Shown: one piece after another, positions 49,397 to 63,891 of the stretch
Numbering within the stretch: position 1 is the stretch's first letter
Layout of the letters: each line of letters starts with the position of its first letter
NCBI GenBank assembly: GCA_019614645.1
Contig: JABWDB010000002.1
Location: 14,049,501-14,113,500, forward strand
Length of the DNA: 64,000 bases
DNA from: Stratiolaelaps scimitus
Lineage: Eukaryota; Arthropoda; Arachnida; Mesostigmata; Laelapidae
Direction of reading: 5' to 3'
Notes under the pieces: generated by a model
The model's input: only the letters and a program-made list of their open reading frames with translations
Told to the model about the DNA's origin: nothing
Databases searched by the model: none
Translations under genes and position numbers: made by a program

Positions 49397-52300
49397 CAGA
49401 TCAATCAATTTATTCCTTTTTTTTGGTAGCTTCTCAGCTGGGGCCGCTGGGAGCGGTTAATTTTGGGCCACCTGACAGCGAACACCTGATCGGATGTTGG
49501 CCATCGATCGTCTCCTCGCAGCTATTATATATTAGCGTGCCAGAAATCTGCAGATGTGGCTAAGTGTGATATGATCCTACTGGCTATCCTTTTCTTGGAT
49601 TTCGTCGTACACGCGTGGCAGGTTGTACAGCCGGCACGGAAGTCTGCCTGAAGTATTGCCTTCGATTCGGTTAGGTAGCGAATTTAACTAATCCATAATA
49701 GTATACGACCTAAAACTAAGACACTCGAACAAATAGCATATCGTCCCTATACATATAATGGTATCAGTGAAATATATTTATGGCAGCAGCGTGTGTCATA
49801 ATATATCTATGATGTGATTCACGATCACACGCTTGTAACCTGGCTGCCTAAAATTCACGATGGAGTAATCATGAAGCTGAGCATATGGACACGACGACCG
49901 GATCGACCACCATCCGAAAAAATCGTCCGAGCCTCCCCTCCGGTCACAGCTACATAGGCTAGATGTAAGCACCAAGAAAATAACGAGTCGATGCTCACCT
50001 GTTACATTAGCAAGCTGTTTATTGACGATTTTCTTACGTGTGCAGCCAAAGGGTAAGCTCGCATTGGATCTCACCAGCTTTTTGCTGTAGTTTCCACCCC
50101 CCCGCCCCACAACGACATCGCACAGGACCGTGACCGTCTGCGTTCCGGTCACTAGTTCCTCTAACTGCTCGAAAGCTGGCCGCGTTTCTCCCCGTTATTA
50201 TTCCACCCTTCCATCGAGTCAACAGTGGAAAATTGATAGGTCAACAGCGTTTATTCTCTCGATGTCTTTTTCCCTCGAGATTATTCTTCATAACGAGAAG
50301 AACAAAATTATTGTCGCCTATTCCCGCACAACCGATGTCTGCATAATGCATCTGGTGAGGGGGTCACGCCATGCATGTCGTTGTCGTCGTCGCCGCGTCT
50401 TATTGAAATTGACAACGGCTAAGCACGCACACGTTGTCGTGTTTTGATAACAGCAGCAGTAGAGAAGGAAGTACTCGTAATAGTTGGTCGTCGTAGAATC
50501 TGATAGAGTCATGAAGAAGATCACCACATCAGACGGGTGATTCGATCGTAGTTATGTGTGTCGGAGATGCATTTTGCCAACGCGTAATTCCGCTAACAAA
50601 ATACCACGTTGCGTTTATCTCACCCCAGCGATGCCGTCCGTTGGATGCCGTTTGTGAATATCATATGTGGAATATTGTGAAATATTCCTCTCGTCAATAT
50701 CCGTACGTCTCGATCTATCTATCAATCTATCGATCTCTTTCCGTCGATATATTCGCGGGATGCTCTCATTGTGGCTTAGACATTCGATTCTGTTTCTTCG
50801 TATTATTGCGTCCACCTCGAGTTCCTGCTGAATCATCTTCTTGGCGGTTTGCTCGATTCCTTCGTAGATGGAAACTGACTCGGCCGACCGGACCGGTAGA
50901 GACATAGCTCCTCACTGACTGTCGCGCTCGTGAGGCTGTTGTGTGATATCTTTGTCTTTCTGACGGGTGAACACTAACGTACTGGCCAGCAACAAACTCA
51001 CTCACAGAGGCGAGCAAGGAATAGAGCGTCTGACACGATGATATAGCCCTCAACATCGTGGCTGTGTGCGATATTCTGTCATTTCGATATCTCGTATTGT
51101 GGATAGACGTTATTAGCTAACGAGTTCGAGAGATCACCTATCGTGTGGCTGGCCCGCCAGGCCTGTCAATACTATTAGAGTCATCTCTGATGACGGTTGT
51201 TTACCATAAGTTCATCAGATGCTGATATATATAGTATTGTTGCATATCTACGCATTTCAATTAGAGATAATAAAAACATGTGTCTTGGAATCAACCAACC
51301 TCGATTACACCATAACGCCCGAATATGATGACTAGAGTCAATCAGATCTATGATCAGTTTGCAGCCCAGGCAACCCATCATATTGGGATGAGAATGTCGC
51401 TCGACTATCGTCTACAGCGTAGTATTATACTATTATACATAGCAGGCGCTAGTGCCTAACGCCAATTGTGTCAGCAACGAATGCAATATTCGCAAGAACG
51501 CAAAACCACTGGGCTGAATGTGGTCACACTTTGACGAGGAAGAACCGACAACGAGCAAAAAGGCCTGCAACAAAAACGAGCCCAGTTTCGCACAAACGCC
51601 AAGGGGTAGATGGTGGTTATTGGTGGGGAGGCGAGGGAAGGCGAGGTGTTAAACCCTTTAGTGAAGGTAAATTGTGCTTTGTGCGTCCTCATGTCTTGTG
51701 GATAGAGCCACATCTACATATGTGACACACGACAGCGCGCATTGGCAAAACGATATTCCTGCAACAATGAGTCGGGTCGCAGACGCCGACAGGAAATCGG
51801 ATCTCTGTCGCATTAACGAAGGGAATTGCTCATTGACAGGTTATTATTAGTGAGCGGATATTGTATTGTGCTTCACTTGGCGGTGGTGATGGCGGCATAG
51901 GTGATTTGTTTAGGTGCCTAATGATCAGCTCAATCGATGACTTGAAAGCGAACTAACCTCGAAGGCAATAAAGGTTGGTTTATTGGTTTATTGACGAAAC
52001 GTTGTCAGCAGTTTTACAATGCCGTCTAAGTTCTCCATATGTTATTTCGCGGGACGCGAGCCAGCGGCCGCCCGTTTTTTTACAGCCAGAGGTGGGCCTA
52101 CAGAGCGAATTTCGTTCATACATACCGAAGTGGTCAGGCGAAGCGGTCTGTCGATTTTACGAGAGCACTGGATCTATATATGGGTTGGCCAATCGTCCCA
52201 ACATCGGGTTGGTTACCGACGTCTGCCTTCAAAGCGTCAAGCCTCTTCGTCGAGTGCTTGAAGTCGTCCGAGACAAGCCGCTCTGAAACGGGGCCGGACG

Positions 52301-54595
52301 CATACAAGATAAAGGATGGCTTCTCATCGCCAACAGTAACCCTAACCGATAATCATCATACGGAGCGGAACAAGATTTGACATTGAAGGGGGAATAACTT
52401 AGAGATGATTGTGATGTACGACCATCTCTACCTCTATGCCTCTGCTGTTACCCGTCTTTCTTATTTGCTCTCTTTCATTTAATTCTACGCAGCTAGCATA
52501 CGTTAATAGGGACGGCCGAACAGAACGCTTTTTGGGTGAGTGCATATGGCTGTGATGTCTCGTTGGCGGTCGGGGGCCTTAATCAAAGGAGGGAAAACAA
52601 ATCGCAGTTAGGATTCCCCAATGGCGGTATATTTTTTTGCTCGTTGATGTTCGCCCTTGTTGCCTAATAAGGATGGCGCGTATGGAGCCTCTGTTTGCCG
52701 AACAAAGGGGACGCATAAGCGATATCGACACACGGTAATCGGCACGCCTATTAAACGGCCAGAATTTAAAATGAGCTCGAATTTTGAACAGGCTTAAGGT
52801 GTGACGATGACATTGCGAGATGAGCTCCAACGGACAGTATATTTATGATTATTTCTTATTTCATAGTGAATGATATCGGACACAACAGTTATTTGCTCGC
52901 TTGATCAATTGATAGTTCTAGCTCGTGAGTGCATCTGTGAACAGGGGTAAAGGAAGTGTTTGGATCATGAGGCGGAACTGTTTGCGATACTTAGCGGGAT
53001 CGACTTATCGCCGCCGTCCACTGCATACCACTTACTTGCAGCGTAGTTCCCACAAGTCATTATAACGAATACGAACTTCGCACGAAAATCTTGAATGAGC
53101 TTCGGGAACAAACTACGTCGTTTTAGGGAGAGAGAAGTTTTAATGTGGGCTGGGCTGTGTTGCTCAATTTAATGTAGTCTCTCATCCAGGTGTACATCGC
53201 TGTATCACAGGCACTTTAAGCAATTATAAGCGAATGGACTGGGTAGGCCACCGTTCGTGTATTTCACCGACTACGCCCTTGTGATTGAGTGACCAATCTT
53301 CCATCTTTTTTCAGTCTTTTCTAGCATTTTCCGAATTTTAACAGTCGCCAATTGACAAATCATAAGCGCAAGCCCTCGAACTGCTTCTTCATCGAACCGC
53401 CGATACAAATTGATCTCTATGAATCACAGCATTATGATATACACGCAGTCAGCTTGGAAGAATACCAACCCACAAATGCATAACCCGGTGCATATTACCA
53501 CGTCGCGTCACGTTGTCCACCGGACTCGCTGACACACGATACGACACCGATCGGGAATCCTTGCCAGCCAAACAACTATCCGCATCCACCAGTAGACGAC
53601 AATTCTTGATTCGTGTTGTTCCGCGACCGCCCGGCCACCACCGGCACGGGCAGCGAAGCTGACGAGACCGTCTAGCTAAACAGCCCTTCGACGTGGCCGA
53701 GATGTGCTATCGAGATAGTGCGGGCAGGGGGCGAAAATTGATGAATACGAATCGTACAGGAACGTTCAACGTTACAGGTGTGTTCTAGGCGCTCGGCGAA
53801 GAGGAGCATTGTTGTCGGGATGTGGCAGTCACACCCTTCGGGGTTAAGTGGCTGACCGGTGCACTACTCATCCACTGGCGTTCTCTCGCTAGCGGGAGCT
53901 AGCTCTCTCGGAGGAGGGAGACGACTTTATACCGCAACGGCACACGGAAGAACTTGGGAGATGAAGCGCGCCGTCTATCTACTGGTCACCTTTTTTCTCA
54001 ACCGTATTGTGCGCGTACATCTCTGTCGATTGCAATCACGGTGCCGATGAGAACGAATGCTATCGTGGTGGAGGGTGAGGCGAGACATTGAAGAATCCGC
54101 CTGTACCACTGATCAACCTGCTCCTTATAGATGATATGGGCACATCGTAGCCGTGCAGTATTGAGGGGTGCGAGTGCTTTTGTGTGCTTGCGGGTCCACT
54201 CTGCAGGCATGTGTAAGACGTAGTGACCCTATTGATAATGATTACCAATTAATCTACGCGAAGATTAACTTCAGCCTATCGGCTTTTGCGGTGAAGAAGC
54301 TGTGTTCTCTCGTATAAGAAGGGCAGCTAACATCACTAGAGTTGAATGAGTTTTTGCAGCCCCACATAGACCACACGCTCGCTCACTCACCCAGTGTTGT
54401 CTCATAGTGTTGCTCACACATATGTGTGTGTGTGTATCTGTCTGCTTGTACAGAAGCCGCTTTGCCTCTGCTGATAATCAAAGCGATGTTCCATGTCGTG
54501 CCAGGCCCTAATTAACGTGTTTGAGAATTTACTCGGGAAAAAGTCGGCTCACTGATAGTATCCTTCGCTAGACAGAAGTTACGCAGCTTTGCCCA

Positions 54596-54622
54596 ATATA
54601 TATATATATATATATATATATA
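54596..54622. repeat. (TA)n microsatellite
   Basis: Uninterrupted TA units. Confidence 0.97.
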
Positions 54623-55620
54623 ACCATGCCGCATTCAGCCGCCTTCGTCTTTTGCGCCTCCCCTTTGCGGGTACGACCCTGCCTGGTCCAATTAATGTTC
54701 GCTTATTATTAAGCATTAAGCTTTCATTCATTGCGCTAGCTATGGGCACGTATAATAGATACGTTAAGCGTATACCACCCAGAAACAAGAACAACAACAA
54801 CGGTCATCAAAAAAAATCAAGCCTACCTCATATCAGTCGTCGATCACTCGTCCAACGGCTTCAGGCACCCATAAGTCACCATGCCTTGTGGTCAGGACTA
54901 AATAGAGTTACGGGTAGTGCGTAATTGCCATGCAATTACCCCGAGTTACTACAGGGGGGTGTAAGTACTAAGAAGCCGGCATCGTAGCTCTAATGATAAT
55001 AGCATCTGAATGAAGTGATAACACCAGGCCGCTGTTCTTCCTGTCGTCGTGTGATGTGCCGTAAACTCATGTGGATCGGGCGATGGACCCCGTTCGACGG
55101 TGAGTTCAATACTGTCATTTCTTCTCTTAAGCTTTGGTCAGTGTCGTCTTGGATGACGAAACAAATTCGACCGCGGTCAAATATGCTAGAATGGCATTCT
55201 GCACACTCACACACGCCCAGCGTTGCGGCGTACACAGCGACGAACGATAATTCTTGGTTTGATTAGGTATCCGTGTCTTGCGACAAACATGGCACGATGC
55301 TCAGCACTGCTGATCAACTATGTATGATTCCGTAGTCGGCCAACATGAGACCAACGATTTCAGTGCGCATATTAATAATTGTTTCTTGTGCTGCCATTTT
55401 TTAATTGGAATTTTTGAGATAGTTCTTTAACACCAATGTGGTTGGCAGTTTCATTAGATCGTATGGGCGAAATATGTTTTATACAGATAGATGGCGGATG
55501 CTGATATAGATAATAGATTCTGACAGCATACGCGCAGTACCCTACGCGTCCGGTGGAAGCATCACGTATGTAGTTAAGAAGAAGAAATCTCAACGAATTT
55601 GGCCAAAAATAGCATGACGA

Positions 55621-55658
55621 TACTAATAATAATAACAATAATATTAATAATAATAATC
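55621..55658. repeat. (AAT)n microsatellite
   Basis: AAT/ATA units with single-base interruptions. Confidence 0.93.
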
Positions 55659-57742
55659 TTTCTACTTCGTTTCTGGTGGGACTAATGTCGTTGTGTGACT
55701 TATATTTTCTCGTTGTTAACGCAATGAAATTTGCTTGATTTTGAGTATAGCTACCGCCATTCCTCTTTCTCGCTCTCTATTTCTCTCTCTCGCTCTTCAT
55801 CGTAGCGTTAGAGAGGTTGTACTTATTCCTTAGTCAGCGCGCCTTCATACGCTTGTCGTACTGGCGACAGCGTCAGCTTCGCCAGGAGGGGAGTTCTCCT
55901 TTTATGGAAACGCCCGGGCGGAGCGATGACTTGCCGACTTTGGCAATCGACCGAACAGAAGCGTCCCTGCGAGAGCGTCTTTGGCGCCGGCGGCTCCTGT
56001 AGTGGCGACGTTCAGTGGCGGACGGCCGAATCGAACGAGATGGACGTCGGGTATATTATACAAAACGACGATTTACGCTCAAGCAGCAAGTCACTATTAT
56101 TATTATTACAGCAACTAGAACTGCTCCTTTCTCATCGCAACGACATCAACAACAGCTGGATCAACGAGACAGCAGCAGCAGCAGCACAGCAAAACAGAGT
56201 TACCCGATGATGAACGAAGCTACGCGTGTCCATCCCAAGCGGAGCTGGGCCGGCTTCGGGTCCGTTGGTCGCATTCGGGTCTGCTCAGCAGCTCACCAAC
56301 AGGCACCAACAAAATGACGCGGATGATGACACTGATACAGCTATGTACCTCAACGTGTCTTCTGTGCCGACTCGTCTAGTTCATCGTCGCCAGATCACAG
56401 CCGCGTGTTGTTCCTCAGCGATACGCTCCTTGCGCTGGGTCGGCACCCATTCAGAGCGCTTGCGGCGACGGGTGATGAACCCGTCGCAATATATTAACTA
56501 ACAGTCGACAGAATATGAACTATCGTCGCCTTGCCCAGAAGAGCTGGTGGTGCACTGACAGCCGTGGATGAGTCAGTTTGTAGAAGCCACAAGATGTCAA
56601 CACGAACAGTATCGTATGTGTGTGGTAGTTGAGGCTCTGACAGAAGAGTTTCGCACTTCAAATTCGTCTCGGCCTTCAAAAAGAAGCTGGTGCTATGCAT
56701 CTAGAACAAAGGCGTTATCGATGATATTTACACTATAGTACGCTGGGTGCCCGGTTCGTGCCGTAGGCGTTCGAAGTCAGATTCAATCGTGCGAAACAGT
56801 GTCGAATCCAAGCCGATTAGATTTATGAACGTGTACTTTGCATGTATCGACCATACCGATCTCTGTGTGCCCTCTGTCTGGAGCTGAACTGGACGACATG
56901 GTCATAATCCCCCTAAGTTTCCGGGTGACCAGCAGTAACAAGCCCTATGAAGCCACTATCTATTGGCTCCCAGGACGATAATGATTTTACGTCGGGTCGC
57001 TTACGATATATAAACTTCAGCTACTGTTCATGTCTCTGACATCAGCCTCGGCTAATTATACAGCTGAAATTCGATTTGTATCTTGCGTGAACATGTGAAT
57101 TAATAAGCATGTGCCCCTGCGGCTTCCCCAACGAATCGGGCTTCGGGAACGCCTGCGCGAGGAGACCGGTGTCCCCGCCGCCGGTTGGCTGTGAAGATAC
57201 AAAATAGATTTCGAATCGCCGAAAACCGGCTCGTCTTCACTCGGGAGTCAGCCCGCTGATGTTTGCGAGTGCTTCTGCAAAAAGATTCTGTCGCCACACG
57301 CAATTTTCTACTTAACGAACATCACTCACACACACTCACATATATACATACACACACACGCTTTTTCATTGGGTTGTGGCCTAAGGCCCGTCATATCATT
57401 CGTCGGTGCGAATACGCTGTTAGAAGCAGACACAACCACAGCAACGGGTACCCCAAACAATTCTGACACGGTATGAGCAACAAATATATCAACATTGACG
57501 ACACCCATTGTTCTCGTGCTGCTGAGATTGTTGAGGAAGAAAAAAAAACAACCACATAGACACACGGAGCGACGTCTGCCTTCGTGACGGCAGCTGGCAG
57601 GAACAGAGACGACTCGGGGGGGATTGAGCGAATCATTTAATCGAGATCATTTTGTAATGGACTACAGTAGCGGTAATAATGTGGCGGAACAGGCGCCCAG
57701 GCAGATAGGCAAACTCATTCCGTTTCTAACAACCTCGTATGC

Positions 57743-57747
<5 letters not shown>

Positions 57748-57773
<26 letters not shown>
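57748..57773. repeat. (TA)n microsatellite
   Basis: Uninterrupted TA units. Confidence 0.97.
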
Positions 57774-58680
57774 CATTTCGTTTGTTTCGCCAACAGATGG
57801 TATGGGTTATAGTCAATCAATATATATATGTATGTATATATAATCTGTATACAATACGTGATTATCTGCGGTCTCTTTCCAGTGGGCGGATGTCTGTGTT
57901 CAGTGTCAGCCCGTCAGATATTTGTGTGCATGCCGCCTAGATTCATCTAAGCCAACCGTCGCCAACCATCCTATGCATTATAATACCTATAGCCAATGTT
58001 CGGTTGCAGCTGATTGCACGTTTAAGTGTCAGTATTCAAGCGAACCAGTGCGCATATGTCGATCATTTGGTTTGCCATAATAACAATCATAATTGTAATC
58101 CAAGCTCCGATTGATTATACCGGACCGAGAAGCAAGGAACTTCAGTTTGATTTCGCCGCAGTTCTGCCATCTATCCGCCTGCTGTGCCGGGGATCTTCCC
58201 TGTCCCGAGACCGAGCCGCCTGTTCGCCAAAGCGCTCGCCGCCCGCACACATCAGCCGCTCCGCGCGCTGCACGAACTCCTGCGCGGTGATGGCTGATGA
58301 GGTTTTGGCTTCAGTGGATTTATTGTCGATGTGCCGGGTTCAATCCGCCCTATCGAACCAAGCGGCTGAGGATGCCAGCTGTCAGAACGGATGAGTCTGT
58401 CCGTGTCTTTACTGCCGGCTCAGCACGTGGCTCTATTTATTACTGTTTAGAACAATGAAGCGAATCTATCCTCTTCGTCGGCTGATCTGTCTCGTTTTTA
58501 GCATTCGTACAAATTTCAATTCATTTATCGTCCTAGATTCAATTGTTGAAAAACAACGAACAGCGCTTGCCGAAGATGAAACTAAATTGCACAAATACAC
58601 TTATTATATAATAAAAACAACTAAATAGCTTTGGTAGGCTTAAGTTTTGACAGTGATAAACTGTGGTAAACTGTAGATAT

Positions 58681-58702
58681 AATTAATCATACATGATTAA
58701 TT
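58681..58702. repeat. 22-bp near-perfect palindrome
   Basis: AATTAATCAT and ATGATTAATT are exact reverse complements around a 2-base centre. It lies about 80 bases before the SINE-like sequence. Confidence 0.85.
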
Positions 58703-58780
58703 CCCCAGTGTTATTTACCACGTTTCTTCCATTCCAATTCAATTAATCGTTTGCTACCTGACAGAAGATACACTCGCTCG

Positions 58781-58930
58781 CCGTCAGCGCGGTGGCTTGG
58801 ACCTAAGTGGTCTCGGGCTGTCGGAAGCCACAGGCCGCAGGTTTAAGCCCCGCTGCGTGCTGATGACATATACAAGAGCTTCAGCATTGTGAAATTGCAT
58901 CTCCTTTAATAAAGCAATAAAGCTTTACCT
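58781..58930 (+). mobile_element. Probable tRNA-derived SINE
   Basis: The head resembles a tRNA gene: an A-box-like stretch around 58791-58810 (GGTGGCTTGGACCTAAGTGG) and a B-box-like GGTTTAAGCCC at 58840-58850, set in a T-arm-like GCAGG...CCCGC context. A tRNA-unrelated body of about 60 bases follows, ending in AATAAAGCAATAAAGC (about 58908-58923), a short-unit tail. The A box seems interrupted and no target-site duplication is evident, so it is probably an old copy. I saw no second copy in the window. Confidence 0.5.
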
Positions 58931-61168
58931 ACGTTAGCTTTACCTCTACCCGCGGCACAATTAGCCAGCCCCTTGCCAAAAGGTAGCGGCTAATTTTTTG
59001 ACAGACACAGAGACAATCACAGTTGATGTTCTCTGATTGGCGAAACAGCTTTCAATACATCGATGAACACACTTGTCGATAATCGACAAATGGTTGCTAA
59101 ATTGGAGGAAGAATAGGGGGAAAAAAACACGCGTCTTTCTTGGTACGAGACAGGGGCAACTCTCTCCGCCCATTGAATTATGATAATTCGCTATAGAAGC
59201 TCGAGTTGAGAGAAAATGGGGCGGCCGGCGCTCAAAAATCAATCCCAACTGATCAAACGCACCGGGAGTCCGTAGTGCTCGCGGCATCAGGTAGCGTTTC
59301 TGTACATTGTTGCCGATGTCGATATTATTTGATGTCGTTAACGTTAGCGATTGTTCCTCAACATGTATTCGATTTGACGGATTGCCGCTAGATGCCAGAT
59401 GCTTCGGCTTCACCATGTCGATCGCTTTGATATCCCCGGTCATCATAGATGCCTCTTAAGAGGGAACAGTGTTGTTGCATCTGGAGAACCCGGACACGGT
59501 ACAGCTGACCACTAACGACGGCGTGTAAACTGGGTGAGGGTCGCCGCGGTTGGTGGTAGATGTTGTATTTTGATGAAACGTTGACGCCAGCCGGCCAGCA
59601 AGACTGACGGAAGCAACACAGCTTTGGCGGTAGGGGAGACCTCAGCACAGATATCTTGGGCATGTGGCCAAGATGCTGGTGCTGCTGCTGCTACAGGACT
59701 AAAGTCTTTCAGACGTCATCTATTATACATATGATGGTTTGCGTCGGCAGTTCCATTTACGCCAGCAGCAATGACAGTTCCGGCATCGCTTTCAACTGTA
59801 ATTAGGCCAGTGATACCAATTTCAAAAAGGTCCTAATGAAGCGCGTACTGATTACTTCAATAATGCATTTGCAGTACGTACACGAACTACCAGCGTGGCG
59901 TGGTAGATGATCCTGAAGCCACTGTGGAGTATTTCTTAAATCACTGGGTTTCTTTTCTCTTTTGCTTAATTGCTAAGTATAGTTGGCAGTCTTGACGAGT
60001 CCATCAAGTCGTGACAATCGAGAAATGATTCCGGGCTGACTCACACCCAACGTCTTTCGTCCGCGCACCTTCGTTAGGCATTGCCTCAATCGGGGCTTTG
60101 TTCTGATCGAGACATGGGTTCACAGGGCTCTAACGTTAGGTGGAACTCAAACAAAAAAAATTGGGAACTGCTGAAGGCAATCGAGTGATTTCAATTCTAT
60201 AATACATTTGAATTAGAAAGCGTCGTCTATTGATAGACATTTTCATGATGATGCCGCACTACTTAACTACGCAGTGAAGTGATATGGATATGTACACGAA
60301 ATCCTATATTCCGTGGGTCATGTCTAGCAGGAATTATTAATCGGAATTTCTCCTTACGGCCTCAACGGTGACAATATAAATAAAACAAAGAATCACAATG
60401 GTAACAGTAAAGCATCTCCATGACACAGCACTTTTTTTTTATTGTTTTAGTAAATTTCATCGTCCGCGCGACAATTACTAAGGAACTCGTTACCAATGCG
60501 ACGATTACAACAGTCACCGTCCGCGAAGTACCCAACTATAATAATCGACTGGTAAACATCTACCATACGGATCGAGCCGTACATGTCGTTGCAATTTGCA
60601 GTGCGTGTATCAACTTCGTACTGCGACTGCAGCACTTCGTTGATCCAGCTGATCATTACTAGTCTATTGTGATGCCTAGGGTGGGACACATGCAGCTAGT
60701 AACGAATCAGGCTCTGGAATAGGAGATTAACGGCTCAGACAAAGCTCGGTCGAGTTCACATCGTGCTCTAATCTGGTGAGCAGAAGATACCTACTGACAA
60801 AAATGCACGACTTAGCCTGCATTTGGACCCCACATGTCGACGTTGGGAACGAAAAGCTGACGGGCTATAAATACGACTTGTTCACGGAGGGAGAAGAAGA
60901 AGAAGATCTGTTGTAGAAGATCTGTGCAGAGAGAGGACTGCCGGTGACGGTGACGAAACGGGCGATAGCGTGAAGACACGAACCAATGCATTCGCTGTGG
61001 GCCGGGTAGCGCTCCGATGCAGCAGCTTTTTTGAAAAAAGAGCGCCTCTAATCTCAGCGTCTACTGGGACCTAGCCGCGATGGAAGCTTAGACCGGCCAC
61101 CCTTGCAACATGTCATGTTCTATCTAGCTCTGCATACAAATGCTTTCAAACAGACAAAAAAAAAGTAG

Positions 61169-61190
61169 AAAGAGAGAGAGAGAGAGAGAG
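61169..61190 (+). repeat. (GA)n microsatellite
   Basis: Uninterrupted GA units. Confidence 0.96.
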
Positions 61191-62891
61191 TCGAGAAGAA
61201 CATATCGCCTCTCACAACAACACCGAATGGCCCAGCCTAATTCTAATGATCTCACTATAGATAGACACTATCACCGTCTCTCCGTTGATCCTGTGACAAC
61301 TACTATTGTACCGGTAATCCTGCTGCTTTCACCGGTAGCAAGCCAAATGATTGTGGTGTACATCGAGCACAATAACAATACATCCGACTAGGGGTCGGTT
61401 GAACGCCGGTGACGGGTCGACATTAAGACGGAAACGACAAACGAACATCATCTACGAGACTAAAGAGGCAGCTGGCACAATTGCATCAAATGAGTGTCGA
61501 CATCGACGCATTGACACCTGCTGGGTGACCACCACCGCTGCCTGTCTTCTATTCAACATCGGCGTGGTAGGGGGATGCCGCTGTTAGACGACGTCGTACA
61601 GACGATTGATTCTGGGAGGCGACAAAATCTAGAGCTGGTTAGCTATTACAGCTAGACCTCGCTATATATATATCTGTGTAGTAAGCAGTCGGATCAGGCA
61701 GATATCACGGGGAATTACAATTGAAATCGAAACAAAAAAAAGTTGTAACGCTATCATTGTCCCTGTGTATCTACCCCCCATTGCGAGCACGTGAAAGGAC
61801 ACAAGGAGTAGTTGACTGCTTGGGCGACAAGCGAATATCTGTACCTCTGTACCTCTATCAATATTGTCTTGTTTGCGTGAACGAAGGAGGGCTGATGGGA
61901 GGAGAGGGAGGCTGACTGGAAGCCAGCGTTGAATCAGTGCTGGATTGGTTTGGTTTCGGCGAGCGACGAGATTAGATAAGGCTATGTATCTATCTGTGGA
62001 TCTATGTATAACATCTATGCGAGATAAGGCATCTACCTCCATGTGTGCCGGCCGATCTGGCCGCGTCTATGCGGCAAGCACAACGACAGCCGCGTCCTGG
62101 TTAGAAGACACTCGACGGACGGAGCATCGAGTCTGACGAGACTGGCCGGTGGGATTCGACTGCGCTGTGAAACGCGAGGGAGATGAGACGAATACAGTGG
62201 TTGAACGGGACGCCAAGGCGTTAGAACACATGGACGCGGTCGCACAGAAAACGCCATGATGACACCTGAACCAGTAAACGCGTGTTATACGGGCTGATCA
62301 TAATAGATAAGCGCCGAAGGATGCCGAAGCAGAACTACCTGCGCCGGCAGCGACGGTAGTGTTCGTCTAGCAGGAGAAGCTATACGCCGGCGTAATGTTT
62401 ACCACTGTGTGATACCGCGCCGTTTTCATCAGCGCCCCATGGCAGTGTACGTATTTTTCTTATAGCTGTCGTATCGTCGAATTCACGGACCGACGGATCC
62501 GAGCAGATCGGCCACCGATCGGCCCAACACGGCCGACTGCTGTTGCTGGGAACTCTCGTGGTTGCCACCAACCTCTCCGCTGTCAACCACGCTTGACTGA
62601 AGATCGCTCGGAGGGGTGACGTTACGAAGAGTTCTGCCGGAGCCTAAACGGAGGTATCAGCCGATTCGCTATGTTGAGTTGTAAACACCATCGGATTAGT
62701 TAGACACAAGACAAAACCTTGGGGCGGGGAGGGGGCACAATGCTAATGAGCTGAAACGCTTGTACTATTCATTTCTATTTGAGTGTACGGGCAGCTTATG
62801 CTGACTCGGTGTACCCATACTCACCGAGAGGATCATTTGTAATGAGGGGCTCCATTGCGATTAGAACAATGACCAACAACAATAACACCTT

Positions 62892-62919
62892 GCGGCGGCG
62901 GTGGCGGCGGTGGCGGCGA
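62892..62919 (+). repeat. (GGC)n/(GGT)n triplet repeat
   Basis: GCGGCGGCGGTGGCGGCGG-type units. Confidence 0.93.
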
Positions 62920-63349
62920 CAATGACAACAGAAACACAGCAATAATGACAGCAATGCCGGAATCATTACTATACAATCCTACGAGTAGTTCTATTACCCA
63001 CCTTTCATTTTAACCAACGGTAGACCACTGTTGCTGCCAGTGCTGCCACGTGCGACTGTTTGATGCGATGCAACGGTCGCACACCACGGGATCCTGCGTA
63101 TCGAGTAAATTCACAGCTGATACAAATGTAATCTAGCACAGGGCTGAAAGTGACGTGGCGCTCTGGTGTTACTGTCATTGTGACTTTTGTTGTCGGAACG
63201 AAGTTCGACCCTCTACATGCCTATATGACACCCATGATACAGAGGGAGAGAGAAAAATATATCTGCCTAGCAACAGGTTACACCACGCAGCGAGTGTCAA
63301 TCGCTGACAGCAACGAACGCCGCTTCAAATACTGACCACTTTGCTATCA

Positions 63350-63390
63350 TTCTCTCTATCAATCTCTATCTCTCTCTCTCTTTCTCTCTC
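63350..63390. repeat. (TC)n-rich tract
   Basis: TCTC units with short AAT and TTT breaks. Confidence 0.93.
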
Positions 63391-63843
63391 GGGGAAAATG
63401 ATCAATATTGTAGACAGCAGCAGGAACAGCCGGAGTATTTCGTTCTTGCTCTGTCGTTCTCGCAACCCTCGAAGTTGTCCTTGGCTTTGAGGTGACTTTC
63501 ATGTATGAGTCGTCTTATTGCGTCTTCAATTGCGGTCGACACAACGACAGGCGGCTCGACCATCCAACGGCGACAGAGTCGAAAGCCACGGTAGATACCG
63601 AAGAACACTTCCCGAAGTGATTAGCAATTTGATTAATAATCATCGACTACGAACGTTAAGTCTCATCAGTTGTTTGTAGCTCTGCGTCTCAGCGTCCCTT
63701 TTGCTCGCTCTTCTCGCAGCATCGATTTTGTTGGCTGAGCAACAGACAACATCGCTGGCGGCGAGATCGACCCACCTATTGGTGTACGTGTGCTGGTGTG
63801 CGCCAACGGTTTGTATAATATGTATAGCATTTTTGGGCGGTTT

Positions 63844-63891
63844 CTGCTGCTGCTGCTGCGGCGGCTGTTGCTGCTGGTGGTGGTCGTGGTG
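63844..63891 (+). repeat. (CTG)n/(GGC)n/(GGT)n triplet cluster
   Basis: CTGCTGCTG, CGGCGGC and GGTGGTGG runs. The minus-strand frame through it is serine/threonine-rich and repeat-driven. Confidence 0.9.

Larger units (their letters stand above)
42851..58680. other. Non-coding stretch; GC- and triplet-rich at 43.1-45.6 kb, otherwise mixed
   Basis: Frames up to 144 codons exist but are repeat-driven or overlap on both strands. A possible terminal exon at 52089-52286 is described in the findings. Otherwise I see only microsatellites. Confidence 0.5.

Noticed and set aside
53961..54050. Short frame starting MKRAVYLLVTFFLN, signal-peptide-like
   Set aside because: It ends after 29 residues and no convincing donor lies within it.
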